Below, one piece after another: positions 1 to 10,823 of a stretch of 64,000 bases of DNA; the stretch's first letter is position 1, and each line of letters starts with the position of its first letter. Source of the stretch: Cherax quadricarinatus (taxonomy: Eukaryota; Arthropoda; Malacostraca; Decapoda; Parastacidae); the NCBI RefSeq assembly GCF_038502225.1, contig NC_091372.1, forward strand, positions 7,395,757 to 7,459,756, given 5' to 3'. A program made the translations under genes and the position numbers. Below the pieces are notes generated by a model, which saw nothing but the letters and a program-made list of their open reading frames with translations, searched no databases and was not told the DNA's origin.

Positions 1-653
1 TCTATCACTTCCGTTATGTCGTTCACATATACCAAGAACAGCACATGTCCTAGGACTGACCCCTGTGGAACCCCGCTTGTCACAGGCGCCCACTCTGACA
101 CCTCGTCGCGTACCATGACTCGTTGTTGCCCCCCTGTCAGATATTCTCTGATCCATTGCAGTGCCTTTCCTGTTATGTGTGCCTGATCCTCTAGCTTTTG
201 CAGTAACCTCTTGTGAGGAACTGTGTCGAAGGCCTTCTTGCAGTCCAAAAATATGCAGTCGATCCACCCCTCTCTCTCTTGTCTTACTTCTGTCACCTTG
301 TCATAAAACTCTAGTATGTTTGTGACACAGGATTTTCCTTCCCTGAAACCGTGCTGGTTGTCAATTATACACTTGTTTCTTTCCAGGTGCCCCACCGCTC
401 TCCTCCTGATGATCTTCTCCATGACTTTGCATACTATACAAGTTAGTGATACAGGTCTGTAGTTTAGTGCCTCATGTCTGACTCCCTTTTTAAAAATTGG
501 GACTACATTAGCCATTTTCCATACCTCAGGGAGTTGCCCAGTTTCAAATGATGTGTTGAAGATCTTCGTTAATGGCTCACACAATATCTCTGCTCCCTCT
601 TTAAGGACCCATGGAGAGATGTTGTCTGGTCCCACCGCCTTTGAGGTGTCAAG
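1..653 (-). CDS. LINE reverse transcriptase, partial (runs off left edge)
   Basis: Translating the minus strand from about 653 down to 1 gives an uninterrupted frame of roughly 217 codons. It covers the first two thirds of a non-LTR retrotransposon reverse transcriptase. Visible blocks in order are SKAVGPDNISPWVL, NYRPVSLTCIVCKVMEK, DNQHGFREGKSC, IFLDCKKAFDTVPH (first catalytic Asp) and TSGVPQGSVLG followed by VYVNDI. The window ends just before the expected FADD box. The copy is 5' truncated, starting directly after the CA-rich 3' tail of the LINE copy at 654-2337 on the same strand, so the two are head to tail. It is closely related to the copies at 52-57 kb. The clade is CR1/Jockey group by motif style; the exact family is not determined. 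Whether the frame stays open beyond the window is unknown. Confidence 0.85.
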
Positions 654-2337
654 GTGTTTTGTGTGTGTGTGTTGTGTATGTACTCACCTGTTTGTGGTTG
701 TAGGGATCGAGTCATAGCTCCTGGCCCCGCCTCTTCACTCATCGCTTCTAGGTTCTCTCTCTCCATGCTCTATGAGCTTGATCATACCTCGTCTTAAAAC
801 TATGTATGGTTCCTGCCTCCACTATATCACTTGTCAGACTATTCCACTTCCTGACAACTCTGACTGAAGAAATACTTCCTAACATCCCTGTGATTCATCT
901 GAGTCTTCAACTTCCAATTGTGACCACTTGTTTCTGTGTCCCATCTCTGGAACAGCCTGTCTCTGCCCACCTTATCCTTTCATCGCAGTATTTTGTATGT
1001 CCTTATCATGTCTTCCCTAACCCTTCTGTCCTCCAGCGTTGTCAGGCCGATTTCCCTTAACCTTTCTTCATAGGACATTCCCCTTAGCTCTGGAACTAGC
1101 CTTGTTGCAAATCTTTGCAACAATTTCTTGACGTGCTTGACCAGGTGTGGGTTCCAAACTGGTGCTGCATACTCCAGTATGGGCCTGACGTACACGGTGT
1201 ACAGTGTCTTGAAAGATTCCTTACTTAGGAATCGGAATGCTAATCTCAGAGTTGCCAGGCGCCCATATCCTGCAGCAGTTATCTGGTTGATGTGTGCTTC
1301 CGGAGACATGCTCGGTGTTATACTCACCTCAAGATCTTTCTCGTTGAGTGAGGTTTGCAGTCTTTGGTCACCTAGCTTATACTGTCTGCGGTCTTCTGTG
1401 CCCTTCCCCGATCTTCATGACTTTGCATTTAGCGGGGTTAAATTCGAGGAGACAGTTGCTGGACCACATGTCCAGCCTGTCCAGGTCTCTTTGTAGTCCT
1501 GCCTGATCCTCATCTCATTTAATTTTCCTCATTAACTTCACATCATCTGCGAACAGGGACACTTCTGAGGCTATCCCTTCCATCATGTCGTTCATATATA
1601 CCAAAAATAGCACTGGTACTAGGACTGACCCCTGTGGGAACCCGCTAGTCACAGGCGCCCACTCTGATACCTCATCAAGTACCATGACTCGTTGTTGCCC
1701 CCGTCAGGTATTTTTTGATCCATTGCAGTGCCTTTCCTGTTATACGTGCCTGATCCTCTAGCTTCTGCACTAATCTCTTGTGAGGAGCTGTGTCGAAGGC
1801 CTTCTTGCAGTCCAAGAAAATGCAATCAACCCACCCCTCTCTCTCGTGTCTTCTGTTACCTTGTTATAAAACTCCAGAAAGTTTGTGACACAGGATTTGC
1901 CTTCCATGAATCCGTGCTGGTTGTCGTTTATAATCTTATTCCGTTCCAGGTGCTCCACCACCCTCCTCCTGATAATCTCCATGATTCTGCACATTACACA
2001 CGTCAGTGACACTGGTCTATAGTTCAGTGCCTCGTTTCTGTCTCCTTTTAAAAATGGGGACTACATTTGCCGTCTTCCATACCTCAGGTAGTTGCCCAGT
2101 TTCAAGGGATGTGTTGAAAATTGTGGTAAGTGGCACACACACACAGCATCTCTGCTCCCTCTCTAAGAACCCACAGAGAGATGTTGTCCGGTCCCACCGC
2201 CTTTGAGGTATTAAGGTCACTTAGCAGCTTCTTCACCTCCTCCTCAGTTGTGTGTATTTTATTCAACACTTGTTGGTATATTCCTTGTTGGTGTACCCCT
2301 ACGTTAGCCCTACTGTCTGCTGTCTCACTCTAAGCTT
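654..2337 (-). pseudogene. LINE copy, 5' truncated, frameshifted RT plus 3' end
   Basis: This is a minus-strand copy of the same LINE family as 52.1-54.3 kb. Its 3' terminus (GGTGAGTACATAC then a short CA-rich tail) lies at about 654-690. The C-terminal region (980-1327) reads HINQITAA, TLYTVYVRPILEYAAPVWNP and GLTTLEDRRVR. FADD is encoded at about 1542-1553, and the QHGFMEGKSC and YRPVSLTC-like blocks lie at 1770-2220. Frame breaks between these blocks split the reading frame, so the copy cannot encode a whole protein. The 5' truncation at about 2337 falls in the linker before the RT, around the TTEEEVKKLL-equivalent region. Confidence 0.85.
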
Positions 2338-3553
<1,216 letters not shown>

Positions 3554-3559
3554 TATATA

Positions 3560-3591
<32 letters not shown>

Positions 3592-3596
3592 AATTA
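3554..3596. repeat. (TA)n / (AAT)n microsatellite
   Basis: A short TA tract followed by AAT repeats, lying between DR1 and a PLE terminal fragment. Confidence 0.9.
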
Positions 3597-3882
3597 TAAT
3601 CTCACAGTAAACAGGTGACTTCAGAATATGCAAAGCAACCACTGGGTAGAATAGTTTGTGGGATGCCGTGAAGGACCTGTCTAGTTGGGCCAGCAAGCCT
3701 GCTGCAGTGTTTTCTTTCTAATGAGTCGCGTGTCGTCGTGCGTCAGGTGTTGCTTTGTTGTGGGATGTGTTGATGAGCTGTGGTCTAGACCCTTTATATG
3801 CATTCCTTGATGTATTACTTTTATTGTTCCTTGATAATGTGAGTAGTCACGAAAGCGCTTGGAATTTCAATATTGGTTGTTT

Positions 3883-3885
<3 letters not shown>
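3597..3885 (+). mobile_element. Penelope-like element terminal fragment (no ORF)
   Basis: This is a short non-coding relative of the PLE at 13.03-13.86 kb. It shares the left motif CACAGTAAACAGGTGA, the block GGTAGAATAGTTTGTGGG, the phrase CCTTTATATG and the right end CTTGATAATGTGAGTAGTCAC through GGTTGTTTTGCAT. The left end (CAGGTGACTTCAGAATATGC) is in inverted orientation relative to the right end of the 13-kb copy, the typical inverted-terminus arrangement of PLE copies. It carries one hammerhead-like motif at 3826-3868 and runs directly into a (TA)n tract at 3885. Confidence 0.7.
3826..3868 (+). ncRNA. Hammerhead-ribozyme-like motif (PLE family 1)
   Basis: As read, stem I is UUCC pairing with GGAA. 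The core is UUGAUAA plus one extra nucleotide. Stem II is GUGA/UCAC with loop GUAG, followed by GAAA. A self-complementary AGC-GCU stem III without a loop then precedes U-U and the 3' strand of stem I. Compared with the canonical CUGANGA core, positions 3 and 8 are U and A, which could still pair. Hammerhead ribozymes in PLE termini are established; this instance is inferred from the sequence only and may be inactive. Confidence 0.55.

Positions 3886-3977
<92 letters not shown>
3885..3977. repeat. (TA)n microsatellite
   Basis: A pure TA tract of about 92 bp directly following the PLE terminus. Confidence 0.97.
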
Positions 3978-3980
<3 letters not shown>

Positions 3981-4020
3981 GACCATGAACGAGTGGTATT
4001 GATCAATAACAACACTGCAC

Positions 4021-4130
4021 TAACCAAGGACTCGAACCCAAGGATCGTATGGTTCAGTGGATAAGGGCGTCATGTGTTTTCGTCCACCATGAGACAGGCC
4101 AAAGCAGCATGGGTTCGAGTCCTTGGCTAG
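4021..4130 (+). mobile_element. tRNA-derived SINE head with inverted partial copy
   Basis: It has a pol III A-box-like TGGTTCAGTGG at 4050-4060 and a perfect B box GGTTCGAGTCC at 4112-4122. The 5' flank 4022-4039 (CCAAGGACTCGAACCC) is the reverse complement of the B-box region, so an inverted partial copy precedes the sense copy. No 3' tail is seen: it stops at a short TA tract. It is not a functional tRNA gene, because the cloverleaf arms are not conserved. Confidence 0.6.
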
Positions 4131-4227
4131 TATATATATATATTTTTTTTTTTTCAACGAGTCGGCCGTCTCCCACCGTCGTGTCGAATAGGCAGAACTT
4201 GCGATCTTGGCTTAAATAGCAACGCTC

Positions 4228-4492
4228 ATCTTGCCATATCTGGAGTTTATCTGGAGAGAGTTCCGGGGGTCAACGTCCCCGCGGCCCGGTCTGTGACCAG
4301 GCCTCCTTAGGTCAGTGTCCCAGGATGCGACCCACACCAGTCGACTAACACCCAGGTACCCATTTTACTGATGGGGAACATAGACAACAGGTGGAAAGAA
4401 ACACGTCCAATGTTTCTACTCTGGCTGGGAATCGAACCCCGACCCTCGCCGTGTGAAGCGAGAGCGTTAGCCACCAGGCCACCAGAGCCCCC
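4228..4492 (-). mobile_element. tRNA-derived SINE, type A variant
   Basis: On the minus strand the head reads GGCCTGGTGGCTAACGCTC with B box GGTTCGATTCC (plus coordinates 4428-4438). It is followed by the shared SINE core including GGTACCTGGGTGTTAGTCGA. The 3' part differs from the 8.6-kb copy (a GGCCTGGTCACAGACC block at about 4285), so it is a variant or old copy. The upstream 60 bp (4140-4227) contain a poly-T run and no recognisable feature. Confidence 0.75.
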
Positions 4493-4965
<473 letters not shown>

Positions 4966-4973
4966 GTATGTAT

Positions 4974-5024
4974 GGGTATCTATGTAACTGTATCTGTGTA
5001 TACCTGAATAAATTTACTTACGTT
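4974..5024 (+). mobile_element. Retroelement 3' tail fragment, (TTAC)-type
   Basis: The block CTATGTAACTGTATCTGTGT followed by ATACCTGAATAAA and TTACTTAC matches the tail at 35.50-35.56 kb, where it ends in (CTTA)n. It carries an AATAAA signal. It is a truncated retroposon 3' end. Confidence 0.65.
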
Positions 5025-5349
5025 AAATGCATCACCCGCTGAGCGCATCTTGCGCCTCATTTAATGTTAATAAAGCAGTGAGAGTGAAGTGTAGCAGCGG
5101 GGAGGGTCTGGTGCTCTGATAGCAGCATCCTCGTCCATCAATGTCACAGCAATTATGGTCAACTGAACAGCTCACAACCAGGAGTCAAGTCTGGCTAACC
5201 AGTTTTCTTGGTCAGATGAAGAGTTTGCAACCATAGTGCTCCTGTTGCAAAGGTCAACACTGTTATCCTGCGTCACTGTGTTTTATGATATAACTTGTCA
5301 TATGTCCCAGAGACATATATTAATATAGAGTATAAGATAGATATATAAA
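5025..5349. other. No gene recognised
   Basis: A mixed-composition spacer between a retroposon tail and a LINE 3' end. No extended reading frame or repeat is recognised. Confidence 0.4.
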
Positions 5350-5655
5350 GTACTCACCTATTTGTGGTTGCAGGGGTCGAGTCTTAGCTCCTGGCCCCGC
5401 CTCTTCACCGGTTGCTACTGGGCCCTCTCTCTCCCCGCTCCATGAGCTTTATCAAACCTCGTCTTAAAACTGTGTATGGTTCCTGCCTCCACTACGTCAT
5501 TTTCTAGGCTATTCCACTGCCTTACAACTCTATGACTGAAGAAATACTTCCTAATATCTCTCTGACTCATTTGTGTCTTCAACTTCCAATTGTGGCCTCT
5601 TGTTTCTGTGTCCCGTCCCTGGAACATCCTGTCTTTGTCCTCCAGTGTCGTCAGG
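5350..5655 (-). pseudogene. LINE 3' end fragment
   Basis: Minus-strand copy of the last ~300 bp of the window's main LINE family. It encodes the C-terminal block (HNWKLKTQ, RKYFFSHRVV-type sequence, WNSLENDVVEAGTIHSFK) and then the 3' UTR ending in AATAGGTGAGTAC. Its 5' truncation point abuts an AC/GT microsatellite at 5656, the same arrangement seen at 11.93, 51.92, 52.07 and 54.38 kb. Confidence 0.85.
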
Positions 5656-5656
5656 T

Positions 5657-5735
<79 letters not shown>
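5656..5735. repeat. (GT)n(GA)n compound microsatellite
   Basis: About 45 bp of GT repeats followed by about 35 bp of GA repeats, adjoining the LINE truncation point. Confidence 0.95.
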
Positions 5736-5743
<8 letters not shown>

Positions 5744-6195
5744 TGGAAAAAAGTCTACTTACAGTGTTCAATACAAGGCAATATTACACCTATTTATAAA
5801 ACTATGTACAGGCCATGTTGATGTTTCTTCTCTCTTCAGAGGGTCAAAACAACACCTTATCATACCTATCCCTGCGACTATATATACCCTTCCTTCAAAG
5901 ACATGTCACCCCTTCCCCTCCTTCAAACGTTCTAAACAACTTCACATATATAAACCAGAGTGCATTAGAGGGTGTAAAGTGGGAAGAGCCAGTACACACA
6001 GTGTATAACTGAGGCTACAACCCGACTCTCAGTGCTGGGTCGTGTCTACAACACAACGCCAGAATTAGACAAGAATTATTTTGGGGCAAGATAAATACCC
6101 ATGTAAACCACCAGATGGAGTTTCAAAGAATGGGAATTTTAGCATTGTTTCCCCTTTAAATGTCCACCAGTACCAGCTTAGAGAAAAAACAGGTA
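5736..6195. other. No gene recognised
   Basis: Non-repetitive sequence with no convincing coding region. Short open frames here show no family resemblance. Confidence 0.4.
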
Positions 6196-6196
6196 G

Positions 6197-6264
<68 letters not shown>

Positions 6265-6335
6265 GCAATAATAACAATTAATAATAACAATAAAAATATA
6301 TTAATAAAAATAATCATAATAATTATAATAATGGA
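6196..6335. repeat. (AAT)n microsatellite, degenerate at right
   Basis: A clean ATA repeat from 6196 to about 6264 decays into AAT/AAC/AAA-rich sequence up to about 6335. Confidence 0.93.
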
Positions 6336-6711
6336 GATGCACTAAACTCGTAAGGGTCATACAGTCCCTGAGAAATGTGAGGTAATCAGGTTTATTCCAA
6401 AGAAGAGGAGAGGAATATTCAGTTCCTCGGATCAAGAACCCCTCGCCTCTCTCGAAGGAGATAATTAAATTAAAATCCGACAGATGGAAAATCCAACAGA
6501 TGGCGTTGAATTTTTTTTTTCGAAAAATTAATTGTGGTTCCTGATTATATTATTAATATCCAGAGGATAATTATAACAAATGTCAATATACACAGAGAAT
6601 AATGATTTCTCCCTTACGTAATTATCAACCGGTTATATCATAAGTGAAGATATTTGAGAAATAATTATATCTGATTAAAGTGGATACACAAATGTTGATG
6701 CAATATATATT
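6336..6711. other. AT-rich spacer, no gene recognised
   Basis: AT-rich sequence with a T9 run at about 6512. There is no coding similarity or clear repeat. Confidence 0.4.
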
Positions 6712-6909
6712 ATTATTATTATCACAGTGGCCGATTCCCACCAAGGCAGGGTGGCCCGAAAAAGAAAAACTTTCACCATCATTCACTCCATCACTGTCTT
6801 GCCAGAAGGGTGCTTTACACTACAGTTTTTAAACTGCAACATTAACACCCCTCCTTCAGAGTGCAGGCACTGTACTTCCCATCTCCAGGACTCAAGTCCG
6901 GCCTGCCGG
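6712..6909 (+). mobile_element. Dispersed repeat DR1, truncated copy
   Basis: Positions 6720-6859 match the first part of the copy at 3028 almost base for base, starting at GTGGCCGATTCCCACCAAGG. It then diverges at CAGAGTGCAGGCACTG and is cut by the 34-bp tandem array. Confidence 0.8.
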
Positions 6910-8416
6910 TTTGTTAATACGTCTTACACACCTCCATCCAACCCTTGTTAATACGTCTTACACACCTCCATCCAACCCTTGTTAAGACGTCTTACACACC
7001 TCCATCCAACCCTTGTTAATACGTCTTACACACCTCCATCCAACCCTTGTTAATACGTCTTACACACCTCCATCCAACCCTTGTTAATACGTCTTACACA
7101 CCTCCATCTAACCCTTGTTAATACGTCTTACACACCTCCATCCAACCCTTGTTAATACGTCTTACACACCTCCATCCAACCCTTGTTAATACGTCTTACA
7201 CACCTCCATCCAACCCTTGTTAATACGTCTTACACACCTCCATCCAACCCTTGTTAATACGTCTTACACACCTCCATCCAACCCTTGTTAATACGTCTTA
7301 CACACCTCCATCCAACCCTTGTTAATACGTCTTACACACCTCCATCCAACCCTTGTTAAGACGTCTTACACACCTCCATCCAACCCTTGTTAATACGTCT
7401 TACACACCTCCATCCAACCCTTGTTAATACGTCTTACACACCTCCATCCAACCCTTGTTAATACGTCTTACACACCTCCATCCAACCCTTGTTAATACGT
7501 CTTACACACCTCCATCCAACCCTTGTTAAGACGTCTTACACACCTCCATCCAACCCTTGTTAATACGTCTTACACACCTCCATCCAACCCTTGTTAATAC
7601 GTCTTACACACCATCTAACTCTTGTTAAGACGTCTTACACACCTCCATCTAACCCTTGTTAATACGTCTTACACACCTCCATCTAACCCTTGTTAATACG
7701 TCTTACACACCATCTAACTCTTGTTAAGACGTCTTACACACCTCCATCTAACCCTTGTTAATACGTCTTACACACCTCCATCTAACCCTTGTTAAGACGT
7801 CTTACACACCTCCATCCAACCCTTGTTAATACGTCTTACACACCTCCATCCAACCCTTGTTAAGACGTCTTACACACCTCCATCCAACCCTTGTTAATAC
7901 GTCTTACACACCTCCATCCAACCCTTGTTAATACGTCTTACACACCTCCATCCAACCCTTGTTAATACGTCTTACACACCTCCATCCAACCCTTGTTAAT
8001 ACGTCTTACACACCTCCATCCAACCCTTGTTAAGACGTCTTACACACCTCCATCCAACCCTTGTTAATACGTCTTACACACCTCCATCTAACCCTTGTTA
8101 ATACGTCTTACACACCATCTAACTCTTGTTAAGACGTCTTACACACCTCCATCCAACCCTTGTTAATACGTCTTACACACCTCCATCTAACCCTTGTTAA
8201 TACGTCTTACACACCTCCATCTAACCCTTGTTAAGACGTCTTACACACCTCCATCCAACCCTTGTTAATACGTCTTACACACCTCCATCTAACCCTTGTT
8301 AAGACGTCTTACACACCTCCATCCAACCCTTGTTAATACGTCTTACACGCCTCCATCTAACTCTTGTTAAGACGTCTTACACACTTCCATCCAACCCTTG
8401 TTACGACGTCTTACAC
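6910..8416. repeat. 34-bp tandem array (S1), about 44 units
   Basis: The unit starts TTGTTAATACGTCTTACACA and continues with CCTCCATCCAACCC. Two main variants alternate irregularly: AATACGTCTT and AAGACGTCTT, the latter a 10-bp perfect palindrome. Several units carry a 4-bp deletion (ACACCATCTAACTC), seen at about 7612, 7710 and 8115. There are no unique spacers, so it is not a CRISPR array. It is non-coding. Confidence 0.97.
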
Positions 8417-9095
8417 AAGAACAGCAACAATTATCAATCCGAAAACCTATTTAATATTAACCAACAGTCAGTTTAAGAGACACGTTCCCACGTGTTTTAA
8501 TAACATGTTCATTTTTCCACTATATTCTACCTCGTTCATAATAACTATCGCATTTGTTTTGTCTGTTTCGTAAAGTGAAGTCCAGGATATTACCTTAATT
8601 CATGGTATAACTTAGCAAATATTTGAGAACGATTGTGTTAAGATAAGATAAGAGATAAGATTTCGTTCGGATTTTTAACCAAGGAGGGTTAGCCACCCAG
8701 GATAACCCAAGAAAGTCAGTGCGTCATCGAGGACTGTCTAACTTATTTCCATTGTGGTCCTTAATCTTGTCCCCCAGGATGCGACCCACACCAGTCGACT
8801 AACACCCAGGTACCTATTTGCTGCTAGGTGAACAGGACAATAGGTGTAAGGAAACGTGTCGGAATTTCCACCCGCCGGGAATCGAACCCGAGCCCTCCGT
8901 GTGTGAAGCGGGAGCTTTAGCCACCAGGCCACCGGGCCAGCCAGAGGTGTGAGCTGTGCTCACACCTCTGCAACACAACTGTTAAGTTATACATGAATTA
9001 AGTAAAGCTCCTGGACTTTAACTTACGAAACAGACAAAACAAATGCGATAGTAATTCCGGACGAGGTAGATTATAGTGGAAAAATAAAAAAATTT
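8417..9095. repeat. Imperfect long inverted repeat with SINE in the loop
   Basis: The left arm at about 8507-8625 and the right arm at about 8988-9088 are reverse complements over roughly 100 bp, with scattered differences. Shared words include ACTATCGCATTTGTTTTGTC and CTGTTTCGTAA. The loop holds a type A SINE and a short perfect hairpin (8943-8971, stem CAGAGGTGTGAG). This fits a foldback or MITE-like element, or an inverted duplication later hit by a SINE. No TIR/TSD pair was found. Confidence 0.6.
8638..8942 (-). mobile_element. tRNA-derived SINE, type A, near complete
   Basis: The minus strand begins with a tRNA-like head (GGTGGCCTGGTGGCTAAAGC) and B box GGTTCGATTCC (plus 8878-8888). The core follows, with GGTACCTGGGTGTTAGTCGA and GACTTTCTTGGGTTATCCTG. 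The 3' end is CTAACCCTCC and a GATAA-rich tail (8638-8662). The length is about 305 bp. Related cores occur at 4228, 10943, 19242, 35405 and 51425. Confidence 0.85.
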
Positions 9096-9689
9096 AGAAA
9101 ACGGGGTAATTACGTGCCTCTTAATATTACAAACATTTTAAATTCGCGGAAACGATAATACTTCCCAAAATTTAGGAATAAACAAGAAACATATGACACG
9201 AAAACATATTTTTTTGATGAGAATAAACTTGACAAATACTTGTGCCCAGATTTACGATTTCTTTTGTTTATTTCCGCCTTAAAATTCCCCCCCCCCTAAC
9301 CAGCTTCGTTTGGGCCTCAATGGTCAATTTTGCTTGATAACCTTCGTATACCTCTGAAAATATCACGCAAGTCTCCCATTGAAAAAAGTTTTGAGTGTGA
9401 ATCGACCATAAACAAAATTTTATAGTTCCCCCTTATGAGGGCCTTTGATCTCGTTATAATATCCCAATTAACTCAGAATATCGCTGTTTTTACCTGCTGA
9501 GTTACAAGTGACTCTCTGATAATGATCATCTTTAGCCTAAGAGGATTTGTGCTAACATTGACCTTTGATAACGAGAAAGTCGATATGTCAACATCCCACT
9601 GCGCAAAAAAAAAAAAAAAAATTTTTTACAAGACTTATGTTGAAGTGAGAACACAAATGTAAATACATAACTACGCAGCAGTGATGTCG
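9096..9689. other. No gene recognised
   Basis: AT-rich sequence with an A18-T6 run at about 9606-9628 and a C9 run at about 9288. There is no coding similarity. Confidence 0.4.
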
Positions 9690-9992
9690 TGGGATATGTT
9701 TGGGAATGATCGACACCATGCCTAACCCTTCTAGGGTAGGGTAGGTGCCTGAGCCCGAGCCTTTAGCTCATAAGACTGTCATTCCCATTAGCCCCCTTGG
9801 GGCGGGGATGGCAGACCAGAGAGACCTAGCTTGTGACTAGGCCTGGGGACAGTTGGTTCCAAAGATGAGGAGGTACTTGTGCCTCCTTCCATGGGAGACT
9901 TAGGTCTCAGACACTCCCTAAAGAGGGAGCCAAGGCCGGGCCACCACTTGGAAAAGGCCCGGGCCGGGAGAATACCGGCGAATATTTAATAA
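9690..9992 (+). mobile_element. Dispersed repeat DR2, copy 1
   Basis: This GC-rich block contains CCTTGGGGCGGGGATGG, GATGAGGAGGTACTTGTGCC and GAGCCAAGGCCGGGCCACCA. The same order of motifs, diverged, recurs in copy 2 (10005-10903), which shows it is a dispersed repeat. It ends at an AATAATAAT stretch. The class is not recognised and there is no ORF. Confidence 0.6.
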
Positions 9993-10224
9993 TAATAATA
10001 TGTTTGGGAGGGTGGGACGGACGAGTGAAGGAACGGCAGTCGGCACACAGTGCTCAGGCTGCGGCCCAAAGCTGGGGTGTGGCTTCAAAAGGATCCTGTA
10101 GTACTTGCTGCCTTTTGCACCTGCTGACATCGTCTGCTGCTCCGTAGCTGTAATAAAGTTGGTAGAATTACCGACAATATGTAAAGTAAAAGGACACAAG
10201 TGCAACTAATGTGACATTTATTGT

Positions 10225-10259
10225 GGCAATGTTTCGCTCTCCAGGAGCTTTATCAAGCC
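10225..10259 (-). ncRNA. Hammerhead-like motif, insertion A left arm
   Basis: Mirror copy of the motif at 10271-10305, identical on the opposite strand because the arms are perfect inverted repeats. Confidence 0.5.
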
Positions 10260-10270
10260 ATTACCGTAAT

Positions 10271-10305
10271 GGCTTGATAAAGCTCCTGGAGAGCGAAACA
10301 TTGCC
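10271..10305 (+). ncRNA. Hammerhead-like motif, insertion A right arm
   Basis: Stem I is GGC/GCC. The core is UUGAUAA plus an extra A. Stem II is GCUC/GAGC with loop CUGGA, then GAAA, a very short stem III (ACAU) and a U before the stem I 3' strand. As in PLE family 1, the usual C3-G8 pair is replaced by U3-A8. AATAAA follows at about 10309. Confidence 0.5.
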
Positions 10306-10553
10306 ACAATAAATGTCACATTAGTTGCACTTGTGCTCCGTAGCTGCCATACCCTTCGAGCCCAATGGGACAGCTTCTACCTACAAGCCCCGTGAGGGCG
10401 GGAAATGGGGCTGGACCTGGAGACAATTGGTCCCAAAAGATGAAGAGGTACTTGTACCTCTTACCATGGAAGACATTAGTTGTGATGAATGGTTTTGAAA
10501 ACCGACAAGTTGAAGATTGAGACACTTATGCAACATACGGGAATCTTTATTGA

Positions 10554-10586
10554 GGAAACGTTTCGCCACAGTGGCTTCATCAGTCT
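10554..10586 (-). ncRNA. Hammerhead-like motif, insertion B left arm
   Basis: On the minus strand the core is CUGAUGA, an extra A, stem II GCCA/UGGC with loop CUG, GAAA, then ACGU as minimal stem III. Stem I is weaker than in the right arm, with one A-C mismatch. Confidence 0.55.
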
Positions 10587-10786
10587 AATACAAAACAGAA
10601 AGGTGTAAGGAGAGGAGTAGTTTGTGGTAATCAGTCCTTCAACCTGGAGTCGATGAGTTCAGTCCATCAATCTTGTAAAATGTTCAGTCTATCAATCTAC
10701 AATATTGATGGACTGAACACATTGACTCCAGGTTGAGGGACTGATTACCTCAAACTCCTCCTCTCCTTACACCTTCCTGCTTTGTA

Positions 10787-10823
10787 GTGGACTGATGAAG
10801 CCACTGTGTGGCGAAACGTTTCC
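10787..10823 (+). ncRNA. Hammerhead-like motif, insertion B right arm
   Basis: Stem I is GGA/UCC. The core is CUGAUGA (canonical C3 and G8) with an extra A. Stem II is GCCAC/GUGGC with loop UGU, followed by GAAA, ACGU as a two-pair stem III and U before the stem I 3' strand. AATAAA follows at about 10827. This is the closest match in the window to the textbook hammerhead core. Confidence 0.65.

Larger units (their letters stand above)
10139..10346 (-). mobile_element. Short PLE-type insertion A, head-to-head arms, 12-bp TSD
   Basis: The insertion 10151-10334 is flanked by the direct repeat GCTCCGTAGCTG (10139-10150 and 10335-10346). Positions 10195-10264 and 10266-10335 form a perfect 70-bp inverted repeat centred on 10265. 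The minus-strand arm continues to a longer 3' end at 10151; the plus arm is truncated. Each arm carries a hammerhead-like motif followed within about 10 bp by AATAAA. It has no ORF. The arrangement fits a 5'-truncated PLE copy with an inverted terminal copy, but the autonomous parent is not in this window. Confidence 0.75.

Noticed and set aside
6910..8416. CRISPR-like array of 34-bp repeats
   Set aside because: Repeats are contiguous with no unique spacers, and the context is eukaryotic retroelements.
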